From positions 2,852,001-2,916,000 of the forward strand of contig OZ242031.1 in assembly GCA_965205045.1 (NCBI GenBank): DNA of 64,000 nucleotides, in the 5' to 3' direction. Position numbers and translations under genes: made by a program. Below are positions 52,325 to 61,355 of the stretch, piece by piece (the stretch's first letter is position 1; each line of letters begins with the position of its first letter). Source of the DNA: UBA6522 sp965205045. Lineage in GTDB: Bacteria; Pseudomonadota; Gammaproteobacteria; Steroidobacterales; Rariloculaceae. The notes under the pieces were generated by a model. The model did not search any database. It saw only the letters and a program-made list of their open reading frames with translations, and was not told where the DNA came from.

Positions 52325-53269
52325 ATGCTGAAAACATGCCTGGTCGGCGAAGGCGGACAGGGCGAAGCCTACATGAAGGCGCTCGGGCCGCTGTCCGACA
52401 TAGCGGTCACGGCCATCGTCGGCGGTAATGAGGGCGATACGAAGGCCTTTGCGGAGCGCTGGAACATCCCGTTCGCGTCCACAAACCTCGAGGAAGCGCT
52501 GCGCCGCGACGATATCGATGCCGCGATCATTGCCTCGCCCACCGGCCTGCACGCCGAGCACGCCCGGCTCGCGATCGCCCGCAATAAGCATGTGTTGCTG
52601 GAAATCCCGATGGCGGACAATCTCGCCGACTGCGAGGAGATTGCCGCGTTGGCGGAAAGCTCGCCGCTGGTGTGCATGGTGGCGCACACGCGCCGGTTCC
52701 AGCCCATGTTTCGCCATGTCAAGCACAGGGTCGACAGCGGTGATCTGGATATCCACCACATGGTGTTCCAGACCTATTTCTTCCGGCGCACGAACCTGAA
52801 CCGCGACGGCAACCCGCGCACCTGGGTCGACAGCCTGCTCTGGCATCACGCCTGTCACAGCGTCGACACCGCCAAGTGGCTGTTCGGGGCCGAGGGCATG
52901 CAGTGCTGGGCGCAGGCCGGGCCGGACCATCCGGAACTCGGCATTCCCATGGACATCACGGTCGGCATGAAGACGGGGCGCGGCCAGCTCGTCACCGGCG
53001 CCCTGTCATTCAACAATCACGGCAAGATCCAGGTCAGCACGCGCTTCATCGGCGAACAGGACACCCTCGTCGTGATTTCCAACGAAGTCAGACTCGTGGG
53101 TCACGAGGGCAACGAGCTGGTCAAGGACAAATTCGGGTCCGGGCTGACCGAGCAGGTTCAGGAATTCGTTTCCGCTGTCGCGGAGCAACGGGAACCGGAG
53201 GCCAGTTTCGCCGATTGCCTGCAAACCATGCGTTTGCTCGCCCGGCTGCAGGATTCCATCGGCACATAG
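52325..53269 (+). CDS. Gfo/Idh/MocA oxidoreductase, LigC-like semialdehyde dehydrogenase
   Basis: The 314-residue product starts at ATG 52325 after CTGGAGG. It has a Rossmann opening (CLVGEGGQGEAYMKAL) and the family HVLLEIPMADNLADCE near 95. Features recalled from LigC, the 4-carboxy-2-hydroxymuconate-6-semialdehyde dehydrogenase, are VCMVAHTRRFQP near 117, QTYFFRRTNLNRDGNPRTWVD near 148, LLWHHACHSVDT near 171 and HPELGIPMDI near 200. In that pathway it oxidises the ring-cleavage product to 2-pyrone-4,6-dicarboxylate, the substrate of LigI, for which a homologue lies at 59250. The signature match is strong; the actual substrate could be a related semialdehyde. Confidence 0.82.
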   Translation: MLKTCLVGEGGQGEAYMKALGPLSDIAVTAIVGGNEGDTKAFAERWNIPFASTNLEEALRRDDIDAAIIASPTGLHAEHARLAIARNKHVLLEIPMADNLADCEEIAALAESSPLVCMVAHTRRFQPMFRHVKHRVDSGDLDIHHMVFQTYFFRRTNLNRDGNPRTWVDSLLWHHACHSVDTAKWLFGAEGMQCWAQAGPDHPELGIPMDITVGMKTGRGQLVTGALSFNNHGKIQVSTRFIGEQDTLVVISNEVRLVGHEGNELVKDKFGSGLTEQVQEFVSAVAEQREPEASFADCLQTMRLLARLQDSIGT

Positions 53270-53675
53270 GGATTCCGTGCGCGATCACCGAGTTACTTGC
53301 CCGGCTCGGCAAGGCTAGACAAGAGCCGCAATACCACCATTCGCCGTTCAAGGGCTTGTTCGGGCAGTCGCTGCGCCAGCGTCGCATTTGCGGCGGGCGC
53401 GGGCACCATATGACTTTACTGCAACAGGGCTTGAAATTCCTGTCACCCGTCCACGAGCGGACGCCTATTCCGTCTATATTTGGTAGCGGTTGCATGAAAC
53501 CAACAGTTGCCGGGAGATTCGGATGCCCGCGCGAGATCCGTCGATACACGGCGTTTTCCTTGTATTGCTGACGCTGTTTGCCCTATCGGCGCCCCGCCGC
53601 CCGCCGACCGGCGGTCAGGAAGGTCTTGCGGGGCGTGGGCCGATAGATGCATAGCACTTCGACAGGAGAAACGCA
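53270..53675 (+). other. Intergenic region upstream of a TonB receptor, with a possible 43-codon ORF
   Basis: The 406 bases contain one short frame with a good ribosome site: GGGAG six bases before ATG 53523, ending at 53654. It encodes 43 residues with a hydrophobic core (VFLVLLTLFALSAP), like an isolated signal peptide or leader. No copy of the 80-bp element is present. The remainder shows nothing I can name. Confidence 0.35.
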
Positions 53676-56600
53676 GTGAAGATGATTAATGCAAGACTTA
53701 TCGTGGCGGGCGCCGCGCTCGCGTTTGGCGTTGCGTTCGCGCAGGAAGCGGAAGACGGGCAGGCAGAGGGGGACGGCGCGTCCGAAGAGTCGACGCTGGA
53801 AGAGGTCGTCGTCACCGGTTCCCGTATCTTCGGCCAGGGGCAAACCGCTTCGCCGCTGGTGCAGGTCACCAACGAGGATTTCTTCGACAATCCCTCGGCG
53901 ACCATTTCCGAATTTTTCGGTGACAACATCACGTCCAATAACGTGGTTCCGCTGGCAGTCGATGAAGGTAATACCGGCGGTCAGGCGGGCAACGGCAACC
54001 GCGCCGCCGGGGTTAGCCTGTGGAGCCTGGGAGAGGAAAACACGCTCACTCTGCTCAATGGCTCGCGCGTGATCCACTACGCCGCGCCGAACAGCGGCGG
54101 TTGGTACACCTCGGATATCAATTCCGTGCTGCCGGCCATCGCCATGGCCAGGGCCGATGTGCTGCTCGACGGCGGCGGCGCCATCTACGGAACCGACGCC
54201 GTGGCCGGCGTAATCAACCTGGTGCCGAGGTATGGCTTCGAGGGCATTGAGTTTCGCATGCAGACGGACCTTTACCCGGACAGCCTGAGCGACACCGGAT
54301 CCAATGCGATCGAAGGGATCTGGGGCACCGGGCTCGGAAATGGCATGGGCAGTTTCATCGCGGCGTTCGATCACCGCATCACGCGGGAAATCGATGCGTT
54401 GGCTGTGGGCAGGAGCAACGCCGATTCCTTTCCGGAGTGGGACGGCAGCATGCTCTTGACGGACTATCAGGAAATGACCGGTAACACCAACGACGGCGCG
54501 GCCTATGAATCCATGACCCCTGCGATCGGCATGGGCATGAATGCCATCCCTGGCGAGACATTGGTCGATCCGCTTTGCGGTACGGATATCGAGGGCTTGG
54601 ACTACAACTATGAGGGCTTTCTCGTTCCCGACGACGATTCGTCCGTTCCCGGGACGGAGGGAACTTGTCACGGCTATGACTTTCCGCACACCACCGGCAG
54701 CGATACGAACCGTTCTTCGCTGTTCGCCGCGGTTCGCTGGGACTTTTCCAGCCGGGTTTCGGGTTCCCTCGACTTCGGCTACAGCCATCGCGAGAACTGG
54801 GACAACCAGCAAACCAGCTTCGATACCGGACGCGGGCAGAATCTGTCATCCGCCGCAATACCGAATTTCGTGGACGAAACCATCACCGCCGACCACCCCG
54901 CCTGGCAGTACTACATGACACTCGACGACGACTGGCATCGGATCGGGCAGCCGACCGTCGGCATGTCGAGGGGAATGACTGTCACCACGCCTCCTCCTCC
55001 CCTCACCGTGGCCATCGGTCCCGGCATCGGGTTCAAGGACCAGCAGCTCCAGGAGTCGGACACATACAACCTGCATGGCTCGCTCGACATCGATCTGAAC
55101 GAGACCTTCGGTCTCCAGCTTGGCGCAACCTACGGTCGCAGCGCCGTGACGCAGAATCGTTACGATCTCGTGATCGATCGTTTCGAGAACGCGCTGGCGG
55201 GCCTGGGCGGTCCGGGCTGCGATCCGGCCACAGGAATGCCGGGCGAAGGTTCATGCATGTTTTTCAATCCATTCCTCAGCGCATTGCTGCCCAACGCGGA
55301 TACGATTTTCGAAGGCGGTTCGCTGGCCAATTCTCCGGAGCTCATTGACTACATGTATCCGGGTGACGGTGTGCAACGTATGTTCGAAACCGATTTGCTG
55401 GGCGTAAACGCGCTGCTCTCCATCGATACTGGCTGGGAACTGCCCGGCGGAGAAGTCCTTGCGGTCGTCGGTGCGGAGTACCGTACGGAATCCTCGGCGG
55501 TGGACTACAACGAATTCACCAAATCGGACGACCGCAACATCACCTTAACGGCCACTTCCTCACCGCAGGTGCCCTACTCGGGAGACCAGACCATCGCTGC
55601 GGTGCTGATGGAAGCGGCGGTGCCGGTCCACGAAAATCTCTCCATGCAGTTGGCCGGACGCTACGATGATTACAGCACGGTGGGGGGAACCTTCAATCCG
55701 AAGGTGGGACTGACCTGGAATGTTTCGGACCGCGTGGCCTTGCGAACCTCGTATGGAACGTCCTTCCGCGCACCGACCCTTGCGCAAACCACTCCGACCC
55801 AGGGTCGCAGTTCCGTGCCGGAGGTCCCCGGTGGGGGCCGCAGGGGCGGGCATGGCGTGACGTCCTTCTTCCGCGCCGATTCGGAGCTCGGCCCGCAACA
55901 GGCGGCGCATCTCAGCGTTGGACTGGACACGACGCTATTCCAGGACGTTGGGTCGCTCAACAGCCTGAATTGGTCAGCTTCTTACGTGAACATCGACTTT
56001 GAGGACCGGATCGACGTGTCGTCGGCAATCAACCGGAGCTGGGGAGGCAGCCCGGGCCTGAGTCCGTGCGCATTTTCCACGACGAGCGCCACTGGCATGG
56101 CCGCGTGGGGCGGATTCTACCTTACCGAAGATGTGGACCTGGATGGCGTTCCGGACCCGGACGGCCAGCTTTGCTGGGACGGGAGCGATCCCGATGGCGA
56201 TGGCATCATTGCCACTCGCGAGGAATTGAGCGCCGACTACCGTCTTTACACCAACCTGGCCACGACCAGGATGGAGGGCATCAATCTCGCGGTCACCTCC
56301 AACTGGGACACGCCGTTTGCGGCGTTGGCCGTAAGGGTCAATGCCACCCGAACCCTGAGTTTCCTCTTTCAGGACACGGTAGCGGAGCCAGTGTCGGAAG
56401 TCGTCGGCACGAACGGTATCGGCGGGGCTGCGAATATAGCCAACATCAGAGAGTGGACCGGGAACGTGCGCTTCAACTTGAACTGGCGGGACAATACGTC
56501 CCTTCGCGGCCAAACGACTCGACTCACGCTTCGGGCCGATACGGATATCCTGGACGCCGCCGATCTGGCCGACGGTATCGAGACGGTCACGAGCGGTGGC

Positions 56601-56762
56601 GTGGTTACTGTGGACTTGCGCCATCAGTTCGCCTTCGGCGACGCGTATTCGCTGTCGTTGACGGTGCGCAACCTCAACGGCTCCGAACGCGAGCGTTCCG
56701 GCGCTCCGCTGGTCGGCGCCGGCGACCGCACATACCTGTTGCAGTTCGCCTACCGGCCATGA
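53676..56762 (+). CDS. TonB-dependent receptor
   Basis: The 1028-residue outer-membrane receptor starts at GTG 53676 after AGGAG. The signal peptide ends GVAFAQ; TonB-box-like STLEEVVVTGSRIFG lies near 40-54. The plug shows SLWSLGEENTLTLLNGSRVI and MARADVLLDGGGAIYGTDAVAGVINLV. Barrel landmarks are MQLAGRYDDYSTVGGTFNPK near 650-670, LRTSYGTSFRAPTLAQTT and a DVDLDGVPDPDG insert near 825; the last strand ends AGDRTYLLQFAYRP. It is clearly paralogous to the split receptor at 37499. It sits between ring-cleavage genes and so may import the aromatic substrate. Confidence 0.93.
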   Translation: MKMINARLIVAGAALAFGVAFAQEAEDGQAEGDGASEESTLEEVVVTGSRIFGQGQTASPLVQVTNEDFFDNPSATISEFFGDNITSNNVVPLAVDEGNTGGQAGNGNRAAGVSLWSLGEENTLTLLNGSRVIHYAAPNSGGWYTSDINSVLPAIAMARADVLLDGGGAIYGTDAVAGVINLVPRYGFEGIEFRMQTDLYPDSLSDTGSNAIEGIWGTGLGNGMGSFIAAFDHRITREIDALAVGRSNADSFPEWDGSMLLTDYQEMTGNTNDGAAYESMTPAIGMGMNAIPGETLVDPLCGTDIEGLDYNYEGFLVPDDDSSVPGTEGTCHGYDFPHTTGSDTNRSSLFAAVRWDFSSRVSGSLDFGYSHRENWDNQQTSFDTGRGQNLSSAAIPNFVDETITADHPAWQYYMTLDDDWHRIGQPTVGMSRGMTVTTPPPPLTVAIGPGIGFKDQQLQESDTYNLHGSLDIDLNETFGLQLGATYGRSAVTQNRYDLVIDRFENALAGLGGPGCDPATGMPGEGSCMFFNPFLSALLPNADTIFEGGSLANSPELIDYMYPGDGVQRMFETDLLGVNALLSIDTGWELPGGEVLAVVGAEYRTESSAVDYNEFTKSDDRNITLTATSSPQVPYSGDQTIAAVLMEAAVPVHENLSMQLAGRYDDYSTVGGTFNPKVGLTWNVSDRVALRTSYGTSFRAPTLAQTTPTQGRSSVPEVPGGGRRGGHGVTSFFRADSELGPQQAAHLSVGLDTTLFQDVGSLNSLNWSASYVNIDFEDRIDVSSAINRSWGGSPGLSPCAFSTTSATGMAAWGGFYLTEDVDLDGVPDPDGQLCWDGSDPDGDGIIATREELSADYRLYTNLATTRMEGINLAVTSNWDTPFAALAVRVNATRTLSFLFQDTVAEPVSEVVGTNGIGGAANIANIREWTGNVRFNLNWRDNTSLRGQTTRLTLRADTDILDAADLADGIETVTSGGVVTVDLRHQFAFGDAYSLSLTVRNLNGSERERSGAPLVGAGDRTYLLQFAYRP

Positions 56763-56825
56763 GGGAGGGGCGGCGTCGGGGGTCGCTGATGCATTGGGGC
56801 CGTTGACAAGTGTGCCGGTGGCGGT

Positions 56826-56845
56826 ACATGATGATGCCATCATGT
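56826..56845. promoter_or_regulatory. Palindromic operator upstream of vapBC
   Basis: ACATGATG and CATCATGT are perfect inverted arms around ATGC, ending 16 bases before the antitoxin start. RHH antitoxins typically repress their own operon through such sites. A partial third arm (CATGCCATCAT) overlaps the start region. Confidence 0.6.
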
Positions 56846-56861
56846 TGCAGGATTTGTAATC

Positions 56862-57119
56862 ATGCCATCATTTGTCAGAACACAGGTCCAGCTTACCGAA
56901 GAACAAGCCAGGGAGCTCAAAGCCAGAGCGCGCCATGAAGAGCGCTCAATGGCCGACCTCGTGCGTGAGAGCGTCTCGGAATACCTGGTGCGCCGGCCCG
57001 CGCGAGATCGTCGCGCCCTGCTTGGCCGCGCCCGCGCCCTTACCGGGCGATTTCACTCGGGATACCCTGACGTGGCGGAAAATCACGACCGGCACCTTGA
57101 TGAGGCATACGATTCGTGA
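56862..57119 (+). CDS. RHH antitoxin of a VapBC-type pair
   Basis: The 85-residue protein has an N-terminal ribbon-helix-helix (VRTQVQLTEEQARELKARARHEERSMADLVRESVSEYL) that should bind the palindrome upstream. A C-terminal tail (GRFHSGYPDVAENHDRHLDEAY) is typical of the toxin-neutralising segment. It overlaps the toxin start by four bases (GTGA). Confidence 0.86.
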   Translation: MPSFVRTQVQLTEEQARELKARARHEERSMADLVRESVSEYLVRRPARDRRALLGRARALTGRFHSGYPDVAENHDRHLDEAYDS

Positions 57120-57526
57120 GTCTGTTCATCGATACATCGGCGTTGTACGCTCTTCTTGATGGTGACGAACACCGGCACGCGGACATGGTTGCGGCCTGGC
57201 GGATCGTCACGGATAACGAGCGGGTGCTGTTTACCTCGAACTACGTCCTGATCGAAACCTTTGCCCTTGTTCAACGCAGACTTGGCCTAGAGGCGGTTCA
57301 TGGTCTTGCGGATGTTTTTGTGCCGCTGCTGCAACCGGTGTGGGTTGACGAGGAACTCCACGCAGCCGCGGTCGCGTCGCTTTTCACTGCGGCACGGCGA
57401 GATCTGTCGCTGGTGGATTGCACCAGTTTCGAGCTCATGCGCCGCCTTGGTTTGACCGACGTCTTGGCGCTGGACGCGGACTTTGCCCGTCAAGGCTTCA
57501 ACCTGCTCCCATCGGCCCGCGCATGA
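57116..57526 (+). CDS. PIN-domain toxin, VapC-type RNase
   Basis: The 136-residue product starts at GTG 57116. PIN acidic residues are in place: Asp in LFIDTSALYALLDGD near 6, Glu in NYVLIETFALVQRR near 47, Asp in RDLSLVDCTSFELMRRLG near 101 and Asp in VLALDADFARQGF near 120. VapC toxins cleave specific RNAs and are held inactive by the antitoxin. Unusually, its stop overlaps the start of the following hydrolase gene (ATGA). Confidence 0.88.
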   Translation: MSLFIDTSALYALLDGDEHRHADMVAAWRIVTDNERVLFTSNYVLIETFALVQRRLGLEAVHGLADVFVPLLQPVWVDEELHAAAVASLFTAARRDLSLVDCTSFELMRRLGLTDVLALDADFARQGFNLLPSARA

Positions 57527-58407
57527 TGAGCGATCTCAACGAAAACTACCGCAGCATCTGGACCTGGCTGCAGGGCGTCGCCTTCGAGCAGGGCTACGCC
57601 ATGGCGGGCGATGTGCGCACGCGTTACCTGCGCAGCGGTTCGGATGAGCTGCCGGGGTTGTTGCTGATTCACGGGTTCGGCAGCCACTGCGATGTGTGGA
57701 TCAAGAACCTCGCGGCACATGGCGAGCACTTCAACACGTATGCCATCGATCTCATGGGCGCCGGTTTTTCCGACAAGCCGGCGATGGACTATCACGCGCC
57801 GGTGCTGGCAAGGCACGTGATCGACTTCATGGACGCTGTCGGGTTGGACAAGGCGTCGGTGGTCGGAACCAGCATGGGTTCGCGCGTCGTCGCCCGCTTT
57901 GCCGTGGACTATCCCGACCGGACCAGCACGTTGACGCTCGTGTCCCCCGCCGGGCTGTACTTCGAGAAGGAGCGGGCGGAACGCATTCTTCGGACGCACA
58001 TCACCGAAACCGACGAATCGACGTGGGAAGGCGCGGAAAAGGGGATCAGGGCGATCATTCGAGAGGACGAGATTTTCGACGACATCATTGCGGCCCGTCG
58101 CAACGTCTTCAGGCAACCGCTCATCCGTGAGCGATACAAGCACTTCGCGGTGCATCACCTGGAAGAGACTGCGCACCTGAGCTTCTGTTCCGAAGACGAG
58201 TACCGGTCGATCCGGGCGCCGACACTGATCGCGAAGGGCGTCAAGGACGCCCTGACGAGTACGGCGCTGCCGAGAAAGCTCGGCGAACTGATTCCGAACT
58301 CGGAACTGGAGTTCTTCGAGGGTTGCATCCACGCTCCGTACTTCGAAGACAGCGAGCGATTCAACGCGCGACACCTCGAGTTTCTTCTCAAGAACGTTTC
58401 TGCATGA
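57523..58407 (+). CDS. Alpha/beta hydrolase, meta-cleavage-product hydrolase-like
   Basis: The product is 294 residues from ATG 57523. The oxyanion-hole motif is LLLIHGFGSHCDVW (about 47-60), the nucleophile elbow VVGTSMGSRV (Ser about 118), with the acid likely in KGVKDALTS and His in FEGCIHAPYFED near 270. The arrangement and size fit MhpC/BphD-type hydrolases that cleave C-C bonds after extradiol ring opening. It is coupled by ATGA to the toxin upstream and to the bicupin downstream. Confidence 0.82.
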   Translation: MMSDLNENYRSIWTWLQGVAFEQGYAMAGDVRTRYLRSGSDELPGLLLIHGFGSHCDVWIKNLAAHGEHFNTYAIDLMGAGFSDKPAMDYHAPVLARHVIDFMDAVGLDKASVVGTSMGSRVVARFAVDYPDRTSTLTLVSPAGLYFEKERAERILRTHITETDESTWEGAEKGIRAIIREDEIFDDIIAARRNVFRQPLIRERYKHFAVHHLEETAHLSFCSEDEYRSIRAPTLIAKGVKDALTSTALPRKLGELIPNSELEFFEGCIHAPYFEDSERFNARHLEFLLKNVSA

Positions 58408-59240
58408 GCCTGGATATCTGTCCGGTTCGTGAAGAGACGCTGCTGCGCCTTTCCGATGCAGCCGGAGACGATGACTCCCAGGTTGTGACGGCGCAGAATT
58501 TCGCTGTGGAGCTCTGGCAGCCATCGAATGCCGCCCGGCTGGAGCGCGCGGGAGAGTTCGAATCCATTGTGATGGTATCCGCTGGCAACGCGCGGGTTGA
58601 GAGTGTTGACGATTCCGTTGAGCTCGGTGCGGGCTCCGTCGCGATCGTACCCGCGGGCGCATTCCGTATTGTCGCCGGCGAATCGGTGCAGGTCGCGATA
58701 GTCCACTCGAAACCGCCGGATGCACTTCGCCAGCGCGCGATAAACACGGCTCAATACACGAGTGCCGACCCAAGGATCGTTCCACCGGGAAGAGGCTATC
58801 GGCGCACCTCCAATCCAGGCCGAATCAATCGCTACGAAGTCGCCGATCTTGCAACCTTGCCCCATGCCGACCGGACCCGCATGATCCAGTCGGACGCCAT
58901 CAGCATCAACTGGGTCGAGTACGAGGGTGCAAGGGATCCGACCCGTCTCAGTCCGCACAATCATTCGGTGTTCGAGCAGGCATCTCTGGGGCTCAGGGGC
59001 ACCTTCATCTACCACCTGCGCGTACCGTGGATGCCGGATTCCACTGCCTGGCGGACCGACCGGCATGAACTCGTCGATGCACCGTGCATCGGCGTCTTTC
59101 CGGTCGGTCTCATCCACACGGTAACCGGCAGCCCGGGTTCCGGCAGGAACCTCCTGATCGACGTCTTTTCACCCGTCCGCGACGACTTTGTCGAGAAGGG
59201 ATGGGTCGCCAATTCAGCCGAATACGAGCCGATTGGCTGA
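58404..59240 (+). CDS. Bicupin-like protein
   Basis: The product is 278 residues from ATG 58404, overlapping the hydrolase stop by four bases. The first beta-barrel (about 25-110) lacks metal-binding His (FESIVMVSAGNARVES; GSVAIVPAGAFRIV). The second (about 170-260) has RLSPHNHSVFEQASLGLRG and GVFPVGLIHTVTG, giving three His and one Glu in cupin order. It may be a ring-cleavage dioxygenase, isomerase or decarboxylase acting with the hydrolase; no closer family recognised. Confidence 0.68.
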   Translation: MSLDICPVREETLLRLSDAAGDDDSQVVTAQNFAVELWQPSNAARLERAGEFESIVMVSAGNARVESVDDSVELGAGSVAIVPAGAFRIVAGESVQVAIVHSKPPDALRQRAINTAQYTSADPRIVPPGRGYRRTSNPGRINRYEVADLATLPHADRTRMIQSDAISINWVEYEGARDPTRLSPHNHSVFEQASLGLRGTFIYHLRVPWMPDSTAWRTDRHELVDAPCIGVFPVGLIHTVTGSPGSGRNLLIDVFSPVRDDFVEKGWVANSAEYEPIG

Positions 59241-59249
59241 TTGGGCCGA

Positions 59250-60158
59250 TCAGCCGTCGGCTTGTGCCTCCGTCGAATCGGATGGGAAGTCGTAGAGCTT
59301 CGCGGCGTTGCGCACCAGGATTCGCTCCAGGTCCCGGGCCGGGACGTCGAGTTGGGCGAGCCAGTCGATAGGGCCCGCCGTCTCGTGCATCGGCTTGTGG
59401 AACAGGGCCGGGTAGGGCCAGTCGGAGCCCCATATCAGGCGTTCGGGATTCGCGTCGACGAGCGCCTGGGCGAACGGCAGCGAACGCGGCCAAGGGTACG
59501 ACTGGTCGCTCGAATAACGGTAGTAGCCGGATACCTTGGCCCAAATCGACCCGTCGCTTATCGTCTGGAGTAGTGACTGAAAGGCGGGCTGATCGGTTCC
59601 CGCATCGAAGTCGTAGAGCCGTCCGCCCATGTGATCGACACAGACCTCAACGGGCAGATCGAGAAACACGGGCAGCAGTCTTTCCCACTCCTCCGCGCCC
59701 AGACTCATGTAGAGCAAGTGCCACCCGTACGGCGCCACCTTGTCGGCGATGGTGCGAATCTTCGCTTCGGTCAGCGGCTCGCCGCCGAAGCCGGTAATTC
59801 GCGCGGCGCGGATACCGGCATCGTGCCAGGCGGCAATCTGTTCGTCCGACACCGTTTCGTCAGGCAGAACCGCCCCGCGGGCAGACTCGCCAATTTGCGC
59901 CATGGCATCCAGCGTAATGTCCGGCGTCGTTCCGGCGACGGTGACGTGAACGACGATGACACGGTCGATTCCGGAGATCCGCAGGTAATTCTCAAGGTCC
60001 CGGGCCGTCGCATCGGGCGGGGTATACACTCGCTTCTCCACTAACGGATAGCGATCGAACGGACCCACAACGTGAACATGCGTATCGCAAGTGTTGCGGG
60101 GCAGGCGATACGCCGGAGCGCCCGGTTTTCCGGGCCCGGGGCAGGGTCTGGCGTCCAC
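59250..60158 (-). CDS. Amidohydrolase, LigI-like (2-pyrone-4,6-dicarboxylate hydrolase type)
   Basis: The product is 302 residues from GTG 60158. The amidohydrolase metal motif is in CDTHVHVVGPFDRYPLV near 24-40. Further features are HVTVAGTTPDITLDAM near 72, VCVDHMGGRLYDF near 172, and a late WGSDWPYPALFHKPM near 243 with the catalytic Asp. LigI opens the pyrone ring made by LigC, for which a homologue is at 52325. It is convergent with the bicupin gene, with nine bases between the stops. The alternative is another member of the same amidohydrolase group. Confidence 0.82.
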   Translation of the reverse strand: MDARPCPGPGKPGAPAYRLPRNTCDTHVHVVGPFDRYPLVEKRVYTPPDATARDLENYLRISGIDRVIVVHVTVAGTTPDITLDAMAQIGESARGAVLPDETVSDEQIAAWHDAGIRAARITGFGGEPLTEAKIRTIADKVAPYGWHLLYMSLGAEEWERLLPVFLDLPVEVCVDHMGGRLYDFDAGTDQPAFQSLLQTISDGSIWAKVSGYYRYSSDQSYPWPRSLPFAQALVDANPERLIWGSDWPYPALFHKPMHETAGPIDWLAQLDVPARDLERILVRNAAKLYDFPSDSTEAQADG

Positions 60159-60180
60159 CGATCAGGACTCCCTCTTCCGA

Positions 60181-60202
60181 ATCGTCATCGTCATCGTCAT
60201 CG
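60181..60202. repeat. Short GTCATC tandem repeat
   Basis: ATCG is followed by TCATCG three times, just upstream of the amidohydrolase gene. It creates a poly-Asp reading in an overlapping - strand frame that I do not consider a gene. Confidence 0.7.
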
Positions 60203-60292
60203 TATTCCATTCATTGCACGAAAGAGCGCCGGTTACTCTATCATATGATTGAAATGGCTTGCAGACACATCTGACTTCGAGGAGAACCACTC

Positions 60293-60721
60293 ATGGCATC
60301 GATTCCCCTGGCGGCAGCCAACGAAATCTGCGAACGGACCCTGGCAGCGGGCAAGGACATGGGGCTGAAGCCCCTGGCCGTGGCCGTGGTGGACGACGGC
60401 GGTCACGTCGTCGCCTTCCAGCGGGCCGACGGGGCGAGCTTCTTCCGGTATGAACTGGCTTTCGGCAAGGCCTATGCAGCAGCGGGGCTGGGTTTCCCGA
60501 CGACATCCGGCCTGCAGGGCTTTCTGGAGTCCCGGCCGCTGTTCAACGACTACCTCAACGAAAACTCGAACCGCAAGTTTCTTGCCGACGCGGGCGGCGT
60601 CAAGATATTCGACAATCATGGCGTATGCATCGGGGCGGTTGGCGTCACGGGAGATGTGTCCATCAAGGACGAGGAAGCGGGGGTCAGGGGCATACTGGCG
60701 TCCGGCCTTAGGACCGCCTGA
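60293..60721 (+). CDS. GlcG/HbpS family protein (DUF336)
   Basis: The 142-residue cytoplasmic protein shows the family pattern: PLAVAVVDDGGHVVAFQRADGA near 23-44, AFGKAYAAAGLGFPT near 55, FLADAGGVKIFDNHGVCIGAVGVTGDVS near 95-122. Members bind heme or small molecules, and several occur beside aromatic or glycolate catabolic genes. ATG 60293 follows GAGGAGA. Role here unknown. Confidence 0.85.
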   Translation: MASIPLAAANEICERTLAAGKDMGLKPLAVAVVDDGGHVVAFQRADGASFFRYELAFGKAYAAAGLGFPTTSGLQGFLESRPLFNDYLNENSNRKFLADAGGVKIFDNHGVCIGAVGVTGDVSIKDEEAGVRGILASGLRTA

Positions 60722-60776
60722 AGACGGTCTGATACCGGATTGAGGAAGGGGGTGTTGTACGGGGACGAGCTATTGC

Positions 60777-61223
60777 TCAAGGCAGAGGCGCGACGTCCCT
60801 TCGAACCATTACCCGTTCACCCCGATGGCTCTGTGTCTTCCAGACGCCTTCGACTGATACGCACCGAACGCGCAGGGACCAGATCGCAACGGGGTGCTCC
60901 AACGTAGCCGGCGACGCGGCTGCTTCCCCACCGCGGTGGATGAATACGGTGACGTACGCATGGACTGTGGCGGATTCGGGGCTGTCGACATCGACGAGAA
61001 CGTTTGAGAGCAAGTGGCGTATGGCCACGGATTCCGACCTCTGCTGGAGCACGCTCAGAATCTTGTCTCTGCCGCTCAGCAGTTCACCCATACGAAGCCA
61101 CTCGCCGTCCTCCACAAAGAGGTCTGCCGTCTCCCGGTAGGCGCGCTCGTCCAGGCAACGATAGAACCGGGCGAGCAGTTGGGCGCAGTCCCACTCGATG
61201 GCTCTTCTTTCTTCAGGCTTCAT
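60777..61223 (-). CDS. SnoaL/NTF2-like protein
   Basis: The product is 148 residues from ATG 61223; the frame opens earlier, but MKPEERRAIEWDC fits family starts. It has the alpha+beta NTF2 pattern: CAQLLARFYRCLDERAYRETADLFVEDGEWLRM near 11-43, SGRDKILSVLQQR near 48, IRHLLSNVLVDVDSPESATVHAYVTVF near 66-93. Such proteins are small isomerases, cyclases or hydrolase-like, also related to the beta subunit of ring-hydroxylating dioxygenases. It lies in the catabolic cluster on the opposite strand to the FAH gene. Confidence 0.78.
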   Translation of the reverse strand: MKPEERRAIEWDCAQLLARFYRCLDERAYRETADLFVEDGEWLRMGELLSGRDKILSVLQQRSESVAIRHLLSNVLVDVDSPESATVHAYVTVFIHRGGEAAASPATLEHPVAIWSLRVRCVSVEGVWKTQSHRGERVMVRRDVAPLP

Positions 61224-61355
61224 TGGCGATCTTTCCGAGGTTGTTCGCGGTTGCCGTGGGGGCCGCTGCAATGTGCGGATTCTATCGACCGTTTTAATTC
61301 GGCGCCAGAGCGTCTACGATGTCGGCCGGGGACCGAAGCCGCAGAGGGAGGGACC

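Noticed and set aside
53270..53675. A fourth copy of the 80-bp element before the TonB receptor at 53676
   Set aside because: I compared the region with copies A to C and found no matching core.
59992..60210. Frame with a run of Asp upstream of the amidohydrolase
   Set aside because: It is produced by the GTCATC repeat and overlaps the amidohydrolase in another frame, without homology.
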